Source: Dipetalonema caudispina (Eukaryota > Nematoda > Chromadorea > Rhabditida > Onchocercidae). From it: a stretch of 64,000 bases of DNA. Every line of letters starts with the position of its first letter. Position 1 is the stretch's first letter. The notes beneath the pieces were generated by a model. The model was not told the DNA's origin. It made no database searches and saw only the letters and a list, made by a program, of their open reading frames with translations. The position numbers and the translations under genes are program-made. The stretch spans positions 124,001-188,000 of the forward strand of contig JABVXV010000026.1 in the NCBI GenBank assembly GCA_013365325.1, given 5' to 3'. Below are positions 26,035 to 39,282 of this stretch, piece after piece.

Positions 26035-27608
26035 CTACTTTTCCCTTTTTGCTTCCTTTTCTTCTTGTTCTTCCATTTCTTTCTCTTTCTTTTTAGCTTC
26101 TCTTTCTTCTTCCTTTTCCCTTTCACACCGTTGTACGTAATCAATGATCATATTGGTCATTGGTATATGTAACATTGTTAAACCAAATGATACGATCGTT
26201 CCAATTGCAAAGAAAATGAGGAATGGTGTCATAAAATTTCCAACACCAGTCTAAAAATTTTAATTTCACTTTTTACGTGGTTAAATTTAAGGTTTAGAAA
26301 ATGGAAGAAACAAACATCCGTTTGAAAAAAAAGAAAAAAATTTACAAGCGTAACATCCCGATCAAATGTATTGGTAAGAATAATTAATGTCCTGAATCTG
26401 GAAGCTATTTGAAGAATCGGAAATGAAATTAATCAGATATTACTGACATATGTATACATGACATTTCGTGGCTCAAGAACAGACATCGCTTCCAGACGTC
26501 GAAACCCTCCGCTCACCGAATTTCATTGACAAAACAATGAATTGAGTTGTATAAATTGTGATTTTTATAAATTTAAGAAAATTAGTTTGTGTTTCATTTT
26601 TTGAAAACAATTTATTAATTTCAACGAAGAAAAAGTTATATTTATGGGAATTGGAGAGGACACATTATAATGTAGAACCATTTTATAATTTTCAAAATAC
26701 AATAAATATTACTGCTCACCATGCTTAAGTACAAGATTTATTGATTAATCATTTTGATTCAAATCATTTCGTGAAAACTATCCCAGGGAGTTCATCTTTA
26801 AAGTAAGTTCTCATATTTGTTATGATAATGAAGATGGTAATAATAATAATGTTTGCGCAGAAAGGAAAAAGAGAACTTGCAAAGATTTGATTTGTCAAGA
26901 AACGCCAAATAACTTTTGTGTCATGGAATTATTGAAATTTCGAGTTTTCTCTCAAATACTTCTCTTTTTTGGATATGGAAATTTCAACTATTGCTTAACT
27001 TATAATGAAGGAGAATTGATAATATTATCTGGCGTTTCTAATTTTGATTGGAATTTCAATAACCTTCATATTTGTCGTAATCGAATACTTGCAATATTTC
27101 GTTCCAGCACAATTTATTTACAAAAAATTTACTGTGCAATATTTTATCATCATTGTCAGATAATGATGTCTTCTATACTATAGCAGAATACGGTACAAAG
27201 TTCCAAAAAAAGATCTGATTTGGGAAGTTTATTTCCAAATTAATAATGAGAGCAAAGATAAGTGACGTCAACGAAGTTAACTAATTGGCCACAATTTTTG
27301 GCTGGTTAATTAGAGAATTTTGTAATTGGTTAAAATGACCACTTCCATTGACAAAGTTGGTCAGCAATAGCAGTAGTACAAAGAATGGATCAGAGGAAAA
27401 GTTTGAAGTACGACAAATCGTTTCCATGCATGCATCTCATTCCAATAGCACACTGTATTTATGAGTGACGGAAGAAACTCAAATACCGCAAATTTGAATT
27501 TAAAGTATCATTAACATTTTAGATTAATAAATACAATTGTCTTAAGATTAGTTTACTTACGATCTTCTTCGCCGCTTTTTTAAGTTTTAAAATTTGCTTG
27601 TACTTCAT
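26035..27608 (-). CDS. Small single-pass membrane protein with charged tail
   Basis: Two exons on the minus strand: 27561-27608 (MKYKQILKLKKAAKKI, then gtaagt) and 26035-26250 (after tttttag). They are joined in phase 0 across a 1.3-kb intron and give 87 residues. Layout: basic N-terminus; one hydrophobic segment at about residues 22-42 (PFLIFFAIGTIVSFGLTML); then, from about residue 53, a highly charged Glu/Lys tail of some 35 residues, probably helical. I do not recognise the family. It begins about 257 bp after the stop of the patched-related gene on the same strand, so it may be a downstream operon member. A possible leader acceptor (ccttag) ends 9 nt before the ATG. The large exon is firm; the first exon rests on phase and splice signals. 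Confidence 0.6.
26253..27560. other. Intron of the small membrane protein gene
   Basis: Mostly AT-rich. A short GC-richer patch at about 26475-26525 contains a strong donor on the minus strand (gtgagc) but no exon I can place. Confidence 0.4.
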
Positions 27609-27865
27609 GGCCAATTGCTAAGGTCTCGTTTTTTTACTTCTTTTTCTCCGATTTTGTAATTTTGTGTATGGACAGCTAAAATCGTTTTAATCCAATTGTG
27701 ATTGCAGGAATTTTATCAAACTTATAAAATCCAAGAATTTCATTAAATCATCTATTATATATTACAAACAGATCGGTTAAATTCATGTTGCAAAAAATGG
27801 TTAAATTCATGTTACAAAAATTTGGTAATTAAAAAGTGGAACAAATTAAATATTTGAAAACAGCA

Positions 27866-30800
27866 CTAATGAATATCAGTAACAACTTTAGGAAGATTAT
27901 TGGGATACATAGAAATCGAAGTATGAGTATTTTTTTGTTTCGAATTTACAATTGAGTGGCAAAATTTTTGACTAATTTGATCAATTACTGGTGCAGTTAT
28001 GCATAAAATGATCGGTAATAAAAGAAGAGCATGAAAGATACCGATAACAATCACTAGAAAGATTGTTTTAAAAAATACAAGTATCATGTAGGAATTGATA
28101 AATGCTAGGATCATAATACCAAATATCGTCGACATGCTACCATATATAACTGTAATAGTATTACTTGTAACTTTCACACTCAATTAATAATCATCTCACC
28201 AAAATTAGAACAATCATAAGGAAAACTGATTAAACTTGATCATTACAAATCATTCATTTCTTTAATTCTCATCAATATTGTAAGACATTCTTGACAAGAA
28301 GAAGGAGAAGGAGGATTAAAATTTTGCAAAATAAGATAAATAGATAGAAAGCTGAAGTAATATATCTGGTATTCAACTTTTTATTTGTGAATAGAATTTT
28401 TGTTAAATCAAAAAGTGAATCGACATTTATAGTATAAAATTTCAAATAGAAATTTCTCGCACTAATATAATTAATATGACTAAATATCAATAGAAATGTC
28501 AAAAAGGTGGTGAGAGAATGAGGAATGGGGAGAACATGACCTTTATGTTCCCAATATGAAAAAATTTGGAATATCATCAAATATAAATTTTTCAATCAAT
28601 TGAAAATAATAAAATTTTCAACATCCTTTAATGATGTATAGCAATTAATCTACAAAAATAATATCGAATTTATCCTTTTTAAAACTTTTCCTTATTTCTA
28701 TAACTCTACCAACCAACATAACGTGGGATAAAAAAAATTGGCACCACAAAGTTAAATTAATTCTCATTCAAAGTTTATTTGATTCATGTATTTTTCATGT
28801 GTGAAATTCACCTAATAGTGTAGCAAATCTAAAACATGAATTTTAGATATTTGTTGACATCCCATATAATTTAAGATTACTTCCGAATCAATTAACTTTC
28901 GAGTTAAAAATATCACGTAAATTTTCTATATGAAAAAGATTAGACAAACCAAAAGTTAGTATTAAATCGAATATTCCTGTCAAAAATAAGAATTTTTTTA
29001 AGATTTAAATTTACAAAATGATATTTTTTTCCATAGTAATTACTCATATAATTACAACTTACTTGGACAAGCTAACTTTTCCATTGCTTCAATACAACGT
29101 TCAGCCGGTGTCACATTGTTTGGATTACTCACAAAACCATATGTAATATGGGCACAATATTCAACGGAGAAGCCAATTGCCATTATCATAGTTATCATTG
29201 ATATTGGATCTAACTTAACATTCCATAATGCTAAGAAACCAATCACACCTGTTATGATGATAAACAATAGTTAGTAAAATGAGTTCTTGATTGATTTTAC
29301 TTGAAAATTCATACATCAAGAATCATTTGAAATTCTGCAAATATCGTAGAATTATTTTCTCTTCTTTTTCTGGGGGTAAACTGATCAGAACCAGTATGAA
29401 AGATTCTGTTACAAATTTACTTTGTTTTTATTAATTATTTGACCTAACCAATTACTGGTGGTGCAATATTCAATGAGGCATTTAATTCTAATTTCACCTA
29501 TGAGAAATATATGCTTTGTAAAAATATGAAATTAAGGTTAACTTATCAATTCGTTGAAAAGCACATATGCTCATTAACAACTTGTCTTGTAATTAAGTAC
29601 ACGAATATTTACGAAATAGTGGATGTAATCACAAGTAAGCAAATAATTCAAATAAATAAACTGCTATTTAGTAATAAGTGTTCATTTATTGATAAATAAA
29701 ACAATCTGAGGCGAAGCAAATAAGTGTGGTAATAAGTTAATAACAATCTTACCAATATCCATCGTTATGATAGCGATAAAAATCCAGAATGTACATATTG
29801 GATTAGGAATAAATAATAGTGCAATGATAACCAATACAACAATCGCAATACTATCATTTAATAATGTGTTTGGTAAAAATATATTTAACTGCAATTTCTT
29901 CTAAGAAAGTAAGTCATTATTATTTCTTCAAAAAATTTTTAAAAATGATTATCAGTTTTTCCCTTTTTGGATCTAATCACACAGCAGAAAAGAATAAGGA
30001 AAACAATTTGATTTAATGCAAAGAAAGCGTAAAAGATGAAAGGTCAAATAATGGATGAGCAACCAAGAATGTTGTTCAAACTGAGAATCTCTAAACTATA
30101 GAGAGCAGTAAGCATAATTATTAATTTGAGAAGTTTTTGAAAATAAAAGCTTCCAAAAAAAAAATCAATCAGACCTGATCAGCGATCATCCGGCTATATT
30201 CATACGTATAAATTTCCATATCTGGATATTTCGAAGCAATTTCTCGGAGAGAATGAGATTCCATTACCAAATCGCTTGGACTATTAAGTGCTGATAAGCC
30301 GATACGAAATCGAAACGATTTCATCGTTAAATTCTGCGGGTCGTTCTCATTTTCCCAAACAAAATCTTGTGCCCTGATATACATTCCGGAAATTTGTTTA
30401 AAGGCTATATCAGAAAAATACTGCACGCTGATAAAAATGATTTTTATGAAAAAATCTATCACAAAACGCGTATACAGAAGAAAGAGAATTTATGTGCGTT
30501 ATAAGGATTGAAATTCAAAGTCAAAGTTTTGAAAATTTAAAAAATAATAGAGCCCAAAATTATTTAGAATTATGTCAAATTGTAAAGTAAGTTGAATCTT
30601 GCATAATGACCTAATAAATGACGATTAAAAAAACCAATTACTAACAAAAAGAGAATCTATTGCAACACAACTGTATGCTAAGCAGGTACTAATGAAACTG
30701 CTAATTTATTAGTGCAAAAAAGAAAAGAATGAAAAGTATTTGATATTTTACATAATTTCCATTTACTTACCATAATTTATAAAATGCGAAAAGTCGTGAC

Positions 30801-33800
30801 CACTGGTAAACCCCTTCCACCCAAGATTCATGGTCATTCTGCAGGTATGCACCCGTTATATTTGCATATTTCTGGTATTCCCGAGTCCAAACTTGCGTTG
30901 CCTTATGACCAATTCCAAAAATCATATGCTCGAAATCATGAACCATTTGCTCCACACGTTCACGATTGATCGGTTTTGTCATATCGGGCGCTTTTACTAT
31001 AGCTATGTCAATCTGAGAATTAAATGCAACAGTCAGTATTAAATTCATTAAAGAAATATGAATTATTTGCAATCCTTAACATAAGGATTGCAAATAATTA
31101 ATGATACTTATCAATTAGCTTCAAAAATGAAGAAATGCAGAGTCTGCTGGGAATTTCGGTCCTTAGTTTTTGTAGTTCCGGTTAGAAATGTAAAAATTAT
31201 CTATTTGCCCAAAATTTGCTCGGTTTATCTTTAGTTATTTCCTTTTAATTTTCACATTTTAGTTATTTCAATTACTAAAATCATGTAATCGTAGTTAATT
31301 TAAGGTTTTGAAAAAGCGCAAGAAGTACCTGGTCACCACCATGAAATAATTCAAGCTCAGCAGCTATTGCTCGTACTACCGGATCCGTTTTAATCATTAA
31401 TTTATCATAATCTAACCCCTGTTCCATACCCATAATACCATGTATTGCTAGCTAAAATTTTAAAATGAGGACAAAATTTTGAATTTTTATGAAGTCTGTT
31501 TTCCGTCTAAATAAAATAAAAGTAAGAAACAAAAATACTTACGATAAGGTAAATGATGAATAGAAACAGAACGATGCATTTAGTTCGACTGTCTAACAAA
31601 ATTGGAACATATGTATTCCTGTTAATACAACAGAATTTCGGAGAAAATGTTGGATCAAATTGGAAATTGTAAAAATTTTCAAATAAATAAGGTATTATTT
31701 GAGATATTAGTCATACAATCGATATAATCTTAATAGTTCTAGTCATTTTTCCATTTTTTTTCTTAATTTTCGACTTTTTTACATTATAATTTCGAATTTT
31801 ATATAAAAATAAAACGAACCGAAAAAATAATTTCATCCTATCCATAGTTTTATACGGTGATTTTTTCGATAATTTCGGCCGATCCGATAGCATTTCCATG
31901 CAAGCATTACCACTATGATATAATTTGTGATTATCATTCATAAATATATCCTTGTATATGCTATCATAACATTTTCCATTTTCTAATTTTTCTAAAGGAA
32001 CAAATACTATACCTATTGTTTCATTCATCTAATTTTTACAAACCAATCATACAAGCTTACAGTTTATTAATTCATAGCAAAAAATATTGTAGGTAACGAT
32101 TATGATCTTCCTGAGATATCAGTTTGGTTATAATCAAAATCCAAAATGATATAATCAAAAAAGTAACTTAAAAATTTTTCGCTTAAATTAATTTCTTAAC
32201 ATAATAATGAATATTTGAGAAATTAAAGTAAACAAATGAAAGTGAAAAAAAAACCAAACTCACAATGTAATAAGTTAAATCAAATAGTAATATAAATTTC
32301 TTTATTCAAATTGAATATTTATTGTATGCATATTTCCCTTTTTAATTTTAAAGGAAATTTGAAAAATTAGGTTGAAAAGATGGAATGAACAATTACTTGT
32401 CTCATATTCATTGTTACTATTTCCATTTCCATTTGCATTCTCAGCAGAATTCCAAACTTTCCTCTCAAACCTATCCATTTCATTATTATCGATATGATCG
32501 GAGGTTTTCAAACATGGAATACAAACGTTTCGTCCAACCATTTGCATTTTACCACTAGCTACCATCATCGCAGCAAAGAAAGTAAGCTTAATAGATAGAT
32601 AAACAAGCCATTTTAATTTATCCTTTCACCCTTTATCCTTCCTTTTTTGTTTCCGAACTAGATTTAATCTCTAAAGCAATAAATTTAAACTTTTGGCATT
32701 TTCTCCATTTATAAGTGACTCACTAACTTCTGCCTTATCCTTACCATTATCTTATTTTAAATAATGCAATAGACCATAAATCTCCACTCGTTCCAAATAA
32801 AATCTCGACTAAGACTATTTACTCTAATTAGGTAATATACATTAGCTCAAAATTAATAAAACGAAAAATGTAAAGTCCAAGAATCCGAAGGCTGAATTGA
32901 CAAGAAAAAAAAAAGCTTAAATAAAAGAACAGATTATGAGGTAATACCATAAATTTGTCATTTATATATAAATTAAAATTTAAAAAAGAAAAAATTGAAC
33001 ACCTGATAGAGAAATGTGAAAAACATGCATGCAGAAGTCATTGCACAAAATCCGCGTACTGCTATAATATCCGTAAAACAACCAATAGCAAATGATAAAA
33101 CATCCGTAAAACTGGTAATAAATATAGCAACTGCTGATTCAGATAATGTATTCACCATACGAGCTTTTAGGGTAGCGTAATCAGTTCCTTAGCATAGAGA
33201 AAATATGAATCATAAGCTGTGCTAATTTATAAAATTAGTTTAAATATTTAAAATCTTGTAATTATCCTTCCGGAAAAAAAAATTAAAAAGCTTTCATTTT
33301 AAGAAATATAAGATAATATTAACAAACAAGATTATACTGGAATTAAAAGTTATGAAAAAAATTTAATATTTGTTTTATAGGGTTCATTTTATAGAATTTG
33401 ACATGGATTAAAATTTAATGTAGAAAATGGAATTTAATATTCGAAAGAAGGATTGAATGGTAGCATCTGATAATGTTTTTAAAAAAAGCGTTTTTTTTTA
33501 AAACGAAATACTTACCAGCATAAAATTTTTCAGCATCATGCCATGCTCCTACCGTAATGAACATATCATCTACACCAATGGCTTAAAATTGATAATTTAT
33601 CATGAGAAATTTATAGAAATATAACGTCAGTGATTGAATATAACAATAATACTAATTGTGATATATTTTATACAGCACATTTGATTTATGATATATCTAA
33701 TATGATATACTTCAATCAATATATCACTTTATTATTAGCTATATCTTATCAAATATATCTTTTTAAACGCAAATAATACAATTTCAAAAATATCTTCCAA

Positions 33801-36800
33801 TATATCTTTGTAAGCGATATCAGATTTTGCATTTCGAAATAGCTCAATATTCTATTCCGTATAAATTATGTAGCGGCAAACCCCAAACACCCCAAAAGAA
33901 AGCCCATTGAATACATAATGATTATCTGATTTAAAGTCTACCGTAGGGATGTTTCAATCATCTGCAAAGTTTCCCGCATGATCTTCGAATTTAAGGCTAA
34001 CAACATGCAACAGATTTGGTTTAGTGCACTTGGAGCCTTTGATATCTTAATATGCGATGGGTTTCCCCAGTCATTCTTGAAGATTCTCATGAAAAAAATG
34101 TCTAATATGCCTTAATATTATCCAACTAAAGCTAGTCTTGGAGAATTTTTATTTAAAAGACAACCTTTACCTTAAAAATATTTTCAACTTCAAGTCTTAT
34201 CAAGTCTTGCCGAAAAAAAAAGCATTACAAAGCAAAATTAAGCCTTACAGAGAACCAGGAATGGAGCAATAAGGGTTATTTCAGCGAAGAACATTCCGAA
34301 CCATAGTAATAAACCAATACCGCTTATAATTGCTAATGTTGATGATAGCACACCACAGAGAGCAAGCAATGGCTTTGATCGAAGCCAATCAATTCGGACT
34401 GAAATGAAGCGCTTGATAATTCAGGATTAATTCATTTTATATTTTTTCAATCCGAATGTACGTGACATGCTAACAACGCAAGCGACATTCTTCCACGGTG
34501 CTTTTATCTCCTTTTCCAGATTTTACATATTTTTCTCTTCTTACAACAAGGAAACCCACTGGAATTCAATCCTCGACCACTGGTAAATTTCCATTTCATT
34601 GAATTGAGAGTGCTGAAGAAGATTAACACAACAACTGTAACCGTGAAATAGGGCTTCAACCGATTCGCATTGCGTTTCAGGCCTAGATTAATTGTCCGCG
34701 AATGCTGAATATGAATCTGAAATTCACTTTCTCCAACAAAATATTGACGACGACACGTATGAAAGCGAGAAACATTACATTTTGGCTTCTATAGAATAAT
34801 CTAAATATAAATTTCACTTCATTATTGATCAAAACGAGCCAAACTTATCTTTGGCTCGTTTTTGATTTTTGTGTCAGGGAAAGTGCTCAAAATTGTTCCC
34901 AAAATAAGAATCGAAATTAAATGTCATCTCAAAAAATAAAATTTAAAAATAAATGTGGATTCAAATTAAAAGACAGATTAGCAAATCTTGATGCAACTGT
35001 GTCGGAAAAATTAGTTGAAATTACTGTAAAAACCGAATTTAAATTAAGAAAAAAGAAACTCCAAATAGTATTTTCGCACCATAATCGCTAGAAAAAGAAG
35101 CTTAGATAAATGCAATAATTTACCTCAGTTAGTGAATTGTTCGCAAATTTCTCAGTGATAAACTTAGCCGCAGCATCTTCCCAAGCAATGGCCATTTCAT
35201 CAATTTGTGGTTGATCAAAACGCAAAAAGTACCACAATCTCATACCTTTCACTGACTGCAATTCCCATTTCAAATATTCCATTACTTTTAAAACATCAAA
35301 ACAAAAAAAATAAAACCAATTGATTAGAAAATAAATTGGTAAGAAATCCGTTACGGCGGTCTCGTGGTGTAGCGGTTATCACATCTGTCTAACACACAGA
35401 AGGTCGGCGGTTCGATTCCGCCCGAGATCAAAGTCACTGACCTCTGCCGTCGCTTTTTCAACATTTAACGTGACATTTTGTATTCGAACTCTATTGTTAC
35501 ATAATTCAATATTCAAGTAATTTGCTCAGCAAATAAGGCAACTATTTGTTAGACAAATAGGAAATGTCGCAGATGCCATTACTTTGCTCATTTTCCACTT
35601 ACTAACGTAATTCGCTCCACTAAAATCGTATTAATCGTCAAAACACTTAAAAGTTTCAATTCCTTAATCCTACTCTTTGATATCCTTTTTCTCACTCCCT
35701 CCTCTTGACTTCTTCCATTTCCTCTCCCCACTCATCTTCTCTTCTCTCTTTCTTTGCTCCCTCAATCACAGTCACGGTTGAATCCTTTTATAATTTGAAA
35801 AACGAAAAAAATGGAGCGGAAGAATCCGCACAGCCCTCTGCGGGACTCGAACCCGCGACCCTCAGATTAAAAGTCTGATGCTCTACCGACTGAGCTAAGA
35901 AGGCTCCGGAATAACACTTAAACCTTAAGCTTAGGGTAGAAGAAATGTATTTATCGACGATGTTGTAAAATACGATGCTGAAGATGATGAAGAATTGTTT
36001 AATTGCTATTTATTATAACTATCAGTGGCAGTGATGGAAGGATGATAATAGAGTGAAGATTATAGAATAGTTGTAAAAAGATGATGGGAAAGGTATAGAT
36101 GAGGTTATTACAACAGATATGATATGAACATCATCAATCATGATAGAATAGTTAATTATTGGTAATTAATTACACATAGTGGCAGTACAAGTCATAGAAT
36201 ACCATAATAATTCCTCAGTTATCTTTCCTCAAACTAATCACAATAATCAAATAACAGCAAGCTAATTTCATTATTAGTTGAGATTTTGAATTTTCAAATT
36301 TCCGAAATTCTAAATTATTCTGAAAGTTATCGTTGATGAAGACTATGAATCCTTTTAGTTTAAAATTATTCGATATTACTAATTTCAATTGAACATTTTA
36401 TAAATTACCTTAATTGTGTCATTTTCATCAACCTGTACACCACCAATATTATAAGCTAAATATACCGGTGTCCCATTGGTATTAGCACGGGGATAAGTAA
36501 TACTAATACCATGCTTTTCCAATTCAAAACGATTTTGAAGCAGTTTGATCAAACTTGTTTGACGATAACATTCTCCATACCAATTCAAACATAAATCCTT
36601 AAAACTTTCAACATTCTTGATTTAAATTAATTAACTCACACGAAACCAAACAATTTCAAAAATAGTCAAAAAACTTATTTAATAATACGAAAGCTTTTCT
36701 TTCCCTTTTTCCTTGCATCATAAATATTCAACAAATACCTGAAAATAAAGTTTACTACCAAATTTTGCTGTATCATTGGTAAGCCACTCATCTTTCATTG

Positions 36801-37542
36801 TGCATGAAACATTCTCCGCAATACTTCTTTCCAATAATTCAATTTCATCCAAATATGAATCATTGAGAATATTTGGAAATGTACCATTTGGATATTTGCG
36901 CCCATGCACAATTACATACAAATAGCGATTCCATTCAAATGTTCTTTCAGGCAAAAATTCATCGGTACGTATAGGCCATAGCTATAAGTTTTTATTTTAC
37001 TAAACATATACAATTTGTCTTTCACTTTTTTTTTTTCTAAAAATAGTAATATTAGGAGATAAGTTTATGAGCATTCAGCTGTAAAATCTTAGTTTATTAT
37101 GTTATTATCATAATTTTCACTCGAAAATTAATTTACAATATTTGACAAACGCTTATAACAGCTGGGTGATATTAAATTCGCTACAGTATTGCTTTTTCTT
37201 TACCATATCATTACCATTCGTAGTTTCAATTTGTTAAGATAGTAAAAATTTGATCAATTTCCATACGAAGTACAAAGTTTTTATCATTTGTTTCATTAAT
37301 TTTTAACTAACTTCCCGCATAATTCTTTCCTCCTTCCAGGCTGGTGCCGATGTTGGTGTATATAATTTCCGAGCATCGAGTAAAGTAAGATCGTTAATCC
37401 AAATGAAGCCGATTCCAAGAATACCCGTAAGTAAAATTGGAAGGGCAAGAAATATAGGATAATAATCAACAAGATAATTGCTTGTATACCAAGCAAATAG
37501 CCTTGCAAGTTTCTTATCCAATGTTGGTAAGTAGTATCGCAT
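27866..37542 (-). CDS. Patched-related (PTR) sterol-sensing-domain protein
   Basis: Seventeen minus-strand exons join in phase, giving about 998 residues: 37312-37542, 36739-36981, 36409-36597, 35124-35255, 34578-34716, 34249-34398, 33516-33581, 33003-33187, 32397-32586, 31820-31991, 31543-31618, 31329-31451, 30771-31012, 30175-30427, 29753-29888, 29063-29248, 27866-28149. The fold is that of RND/patched proteins with twelve membrane segments in two halves, each after a large outer loop. Family marks: [12 protein letters not shown] before the sterol-sensing domain, [17 protein letters not shown] at about 364-369, [29 protein letters not shown] at about 866-875 (Glu where many PTRs have Asp), and [10 protein letters not shown]. 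elegans PTRs act in moulting, cuticle and lipid or sterol handling; the orthologue here is unclear. Exon 5 could end at 34581 instead. The start is the ATG giving [16 protein letters not shown]. Confidence 0.9.
31061..31099. repeat. Perfect 18-bp inverted repeat in a PTR intron
   Basis: The arms at 31061-31078 and 31082-31099 are exact reverse complements around aca. The hairpin ends about 50 nt before the acceptor of the exon at 30771-31012, so it could affect splicing. Confidence 0.9.
33582..34248 (-). other. PTR intron 6
   Basis: A 667-nt intron. It has an AT-rich part with repeated atatatc units (about 33650-33770) and a GC-richer part (about 33870-34080) that is not open in any phase I can use. 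The latter may be an old insertion. Confidence 0.4.
34444..34705. repeat. Source copy of a dispersed duplication (PTR exon 5 and intron)
   Basis: The segment 34444-34635 (192 bp) recurs, by eye identical, at 49136-49327. A shorter continuation at 34674-34705 recurs next to it. The segment covers most of PTR exon 5 plus its downstream intron on the minus strand. Confidence 0.92.
35358..35430 (+). tRNA. tRNA-Val(AAC)
   Basis: A 73-nt cloverleaf with acceptor ggtctcg pairing cgagatc (one G-U), discriminator A, T arm ggttcgattcc, and anticodon AAC in loop ctaacac. It lies inside the third PTR intron, on the strand opposite PTR. Confidence 0.95.
35832..35904 (-). tRNA. tRNA-Lys(TTT)
   Basis: Read on the minus strand: acceptor gccttct pairs agagggc with one G-U. 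D arm is tagctcagtcggtagagca and the anticodon loop is cttttaa with anticodon TTT. T arm contains ggttcgagtcc. Same PTR intron as tRNA-Val, about 400 bp away and in the opposite orientation, so it is co-oriented with PTR. Confidence 0.96.
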
Positions 37543-39208
37543 CGAAAGTGGAACATTATTTTGAAATGAGTATCTTAGAATGATGTCATATTTCGATTGT
37601 TAGTTGCTTATATCTTCCCGTAAACAGTTACAATACGTTATTGATACGATGATAATATAATCTTCTCGAAAAACCCATGTATAACAATACCGGAGAAAAA
37701 AACTGGATGCAAACGATTTCGAAAAATTGGATACAAAATAGTAAAGAAAAATACACGGACCAAAATCGAATACGAACTATTTCAAAAAATGCATATTCTA
37801 TATTATATTTCACTTCATTTATATTTAAAATACCCGGGAAAGAAAGGTATACCGTAAAGTCCATACTGTATTCATCATATTGCCGCAAAGTTCATATTGT
37901 ACTTGCCATATCGTATCTTATTATTATTATTATGAAATATTTGAAAATTTATTACTGATACATGAGTGAGAAAGCAATTTTTTTCACTTCAATTATTAAT
38001 GTAGACAAATATTAAACAAAACTATAAGCAACTAGACAAAGTAAAAATATTCTTAAAATTATAAGTTATTATATGAAAATGTAAAGAATCGAAATCAGTC
38101 ATTTATGCAAACAATTTATATTAGTCAAACAGTGCTGAAGGACGAATATATTGCAAGCGATGAAGGATTATTATCATCAGTAACAACAACAACAACATTA
38201 GGTTATTCTAGGTGAATGCTCTGATTCCTGTTTTTTGCTTTTATTATCTGCTAAATGGTAAATTCATATTTTTGAACCGGATTACTACTTTTATACAGGT
38301 ATCGGAGAGAAAGAGAGGTAGGGAGAGGAAGATTTCGGAAAGAGGAAGGGAAAAACTGGCGAAAATATAGGTAACCTGTTATTTATAAAGTAATACTCAA
38401 CAAAGCTATACAACTGTAAAATATATTACTTATCGATTATGCCAGTTTTTTCCCTTTCATTTCTTTTTTTTCATTTTTAAATAACTAAATTATATCAAAT
38501 CCATCTATAATAATTGATGCTAATAATTGGTGAATAAGTTGGCTTATTTACGATTCGTCATTACTGGAAGGATATTTTGGATAGGAGATAATTAAATATA
38601 ATAATTGATTGATTTTTTAGGCTTCCTTCCTTTTTTTCCCTTTTTAAAAAATATTTCAAATACTTCGAGAACGATATCATACTACTAATGGCCTTTTACA
38701 AATGCTTCCGGAAGTTGCATTTATCTGTTTGTAACTTCCACCGGTACTGTTTCATATTCTGGAAAATTACTGCATAAAATTCTGGAAATAAAGCTAGAAA
38801 TATCGGAAAAAGAAAAGCTTTTATTTCACGAAATACATTCAACTGGTTGTTGTATAAGAGTTTGATAAGGAGAAAAAGTATAGTACGATACTGATAATGG
38901 TGATAAAATAATGAACTGATCGAACGGATAAATGTCAGTTGCAAGATGCTTGAAGAATTGACCTATTCTTTCTCGGTTATATTCATTTTTCATCAGGAAC
39001 GAAAGGTAAAATGAATAAAATTGGAGCAAAAGTTCTTAAAATAAACAAGGCGGTGAAAATACCTGAGAAAATCGCTAAAATTTGTAGCAAATTGAAATCG
39101 AATACGTACAATATTATATCAATCCAGGATTTCTTAATCAAATAATTATATCAAGGAGCGATTTTCGGGAATTCTCGGTATAAATATTCAGCAGTCTGAT
39201 ATGATGGA

Positions 39209-39282
39209 GTCCCAATTCGGTCAGTGGCAGAGCTGTGATTTCACATGCAAGAGGATCAGGGTTCGATTCCCTCAACTTCGCT
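39209..39282 (+). pseudogene. tRNA-derived pseudogene or SINE head
   Basis: A perfect pol III B box (gggttcgattcc) and an A-box-like ggtcagtggcagagc sit at normal tRNA spacing. The sequence resembles tRNA-Ala in the D and T arms. The acceptor and anticodon stems no longer pair. No tail or flanking direct repeat was identified. Confidence 0.55.

Noticed and set aside
25823..26140. Plus-strand ORF of 105 codons
   Set aside because: It overlaps the minus-strand exon at 26035-26250 and is its antisense shadow, with low-complexity Ser/Phe content.
28150..28183. Longer PTR last exon beginning MSVKVTSNT
   Set aside because: Phase fails, and it would insert extra residues before YGSMSTIFG. The acceptor attacag gives the family-typical junction.
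35256..35282. Longer PTR exon 4 beginning MEYLKWELQ
   Set aside because: The upstream acceptor is out of phase with exon 3. The acceptor ggaattgcag just before [10 protein letters not shown] keeps phase and fits the family.
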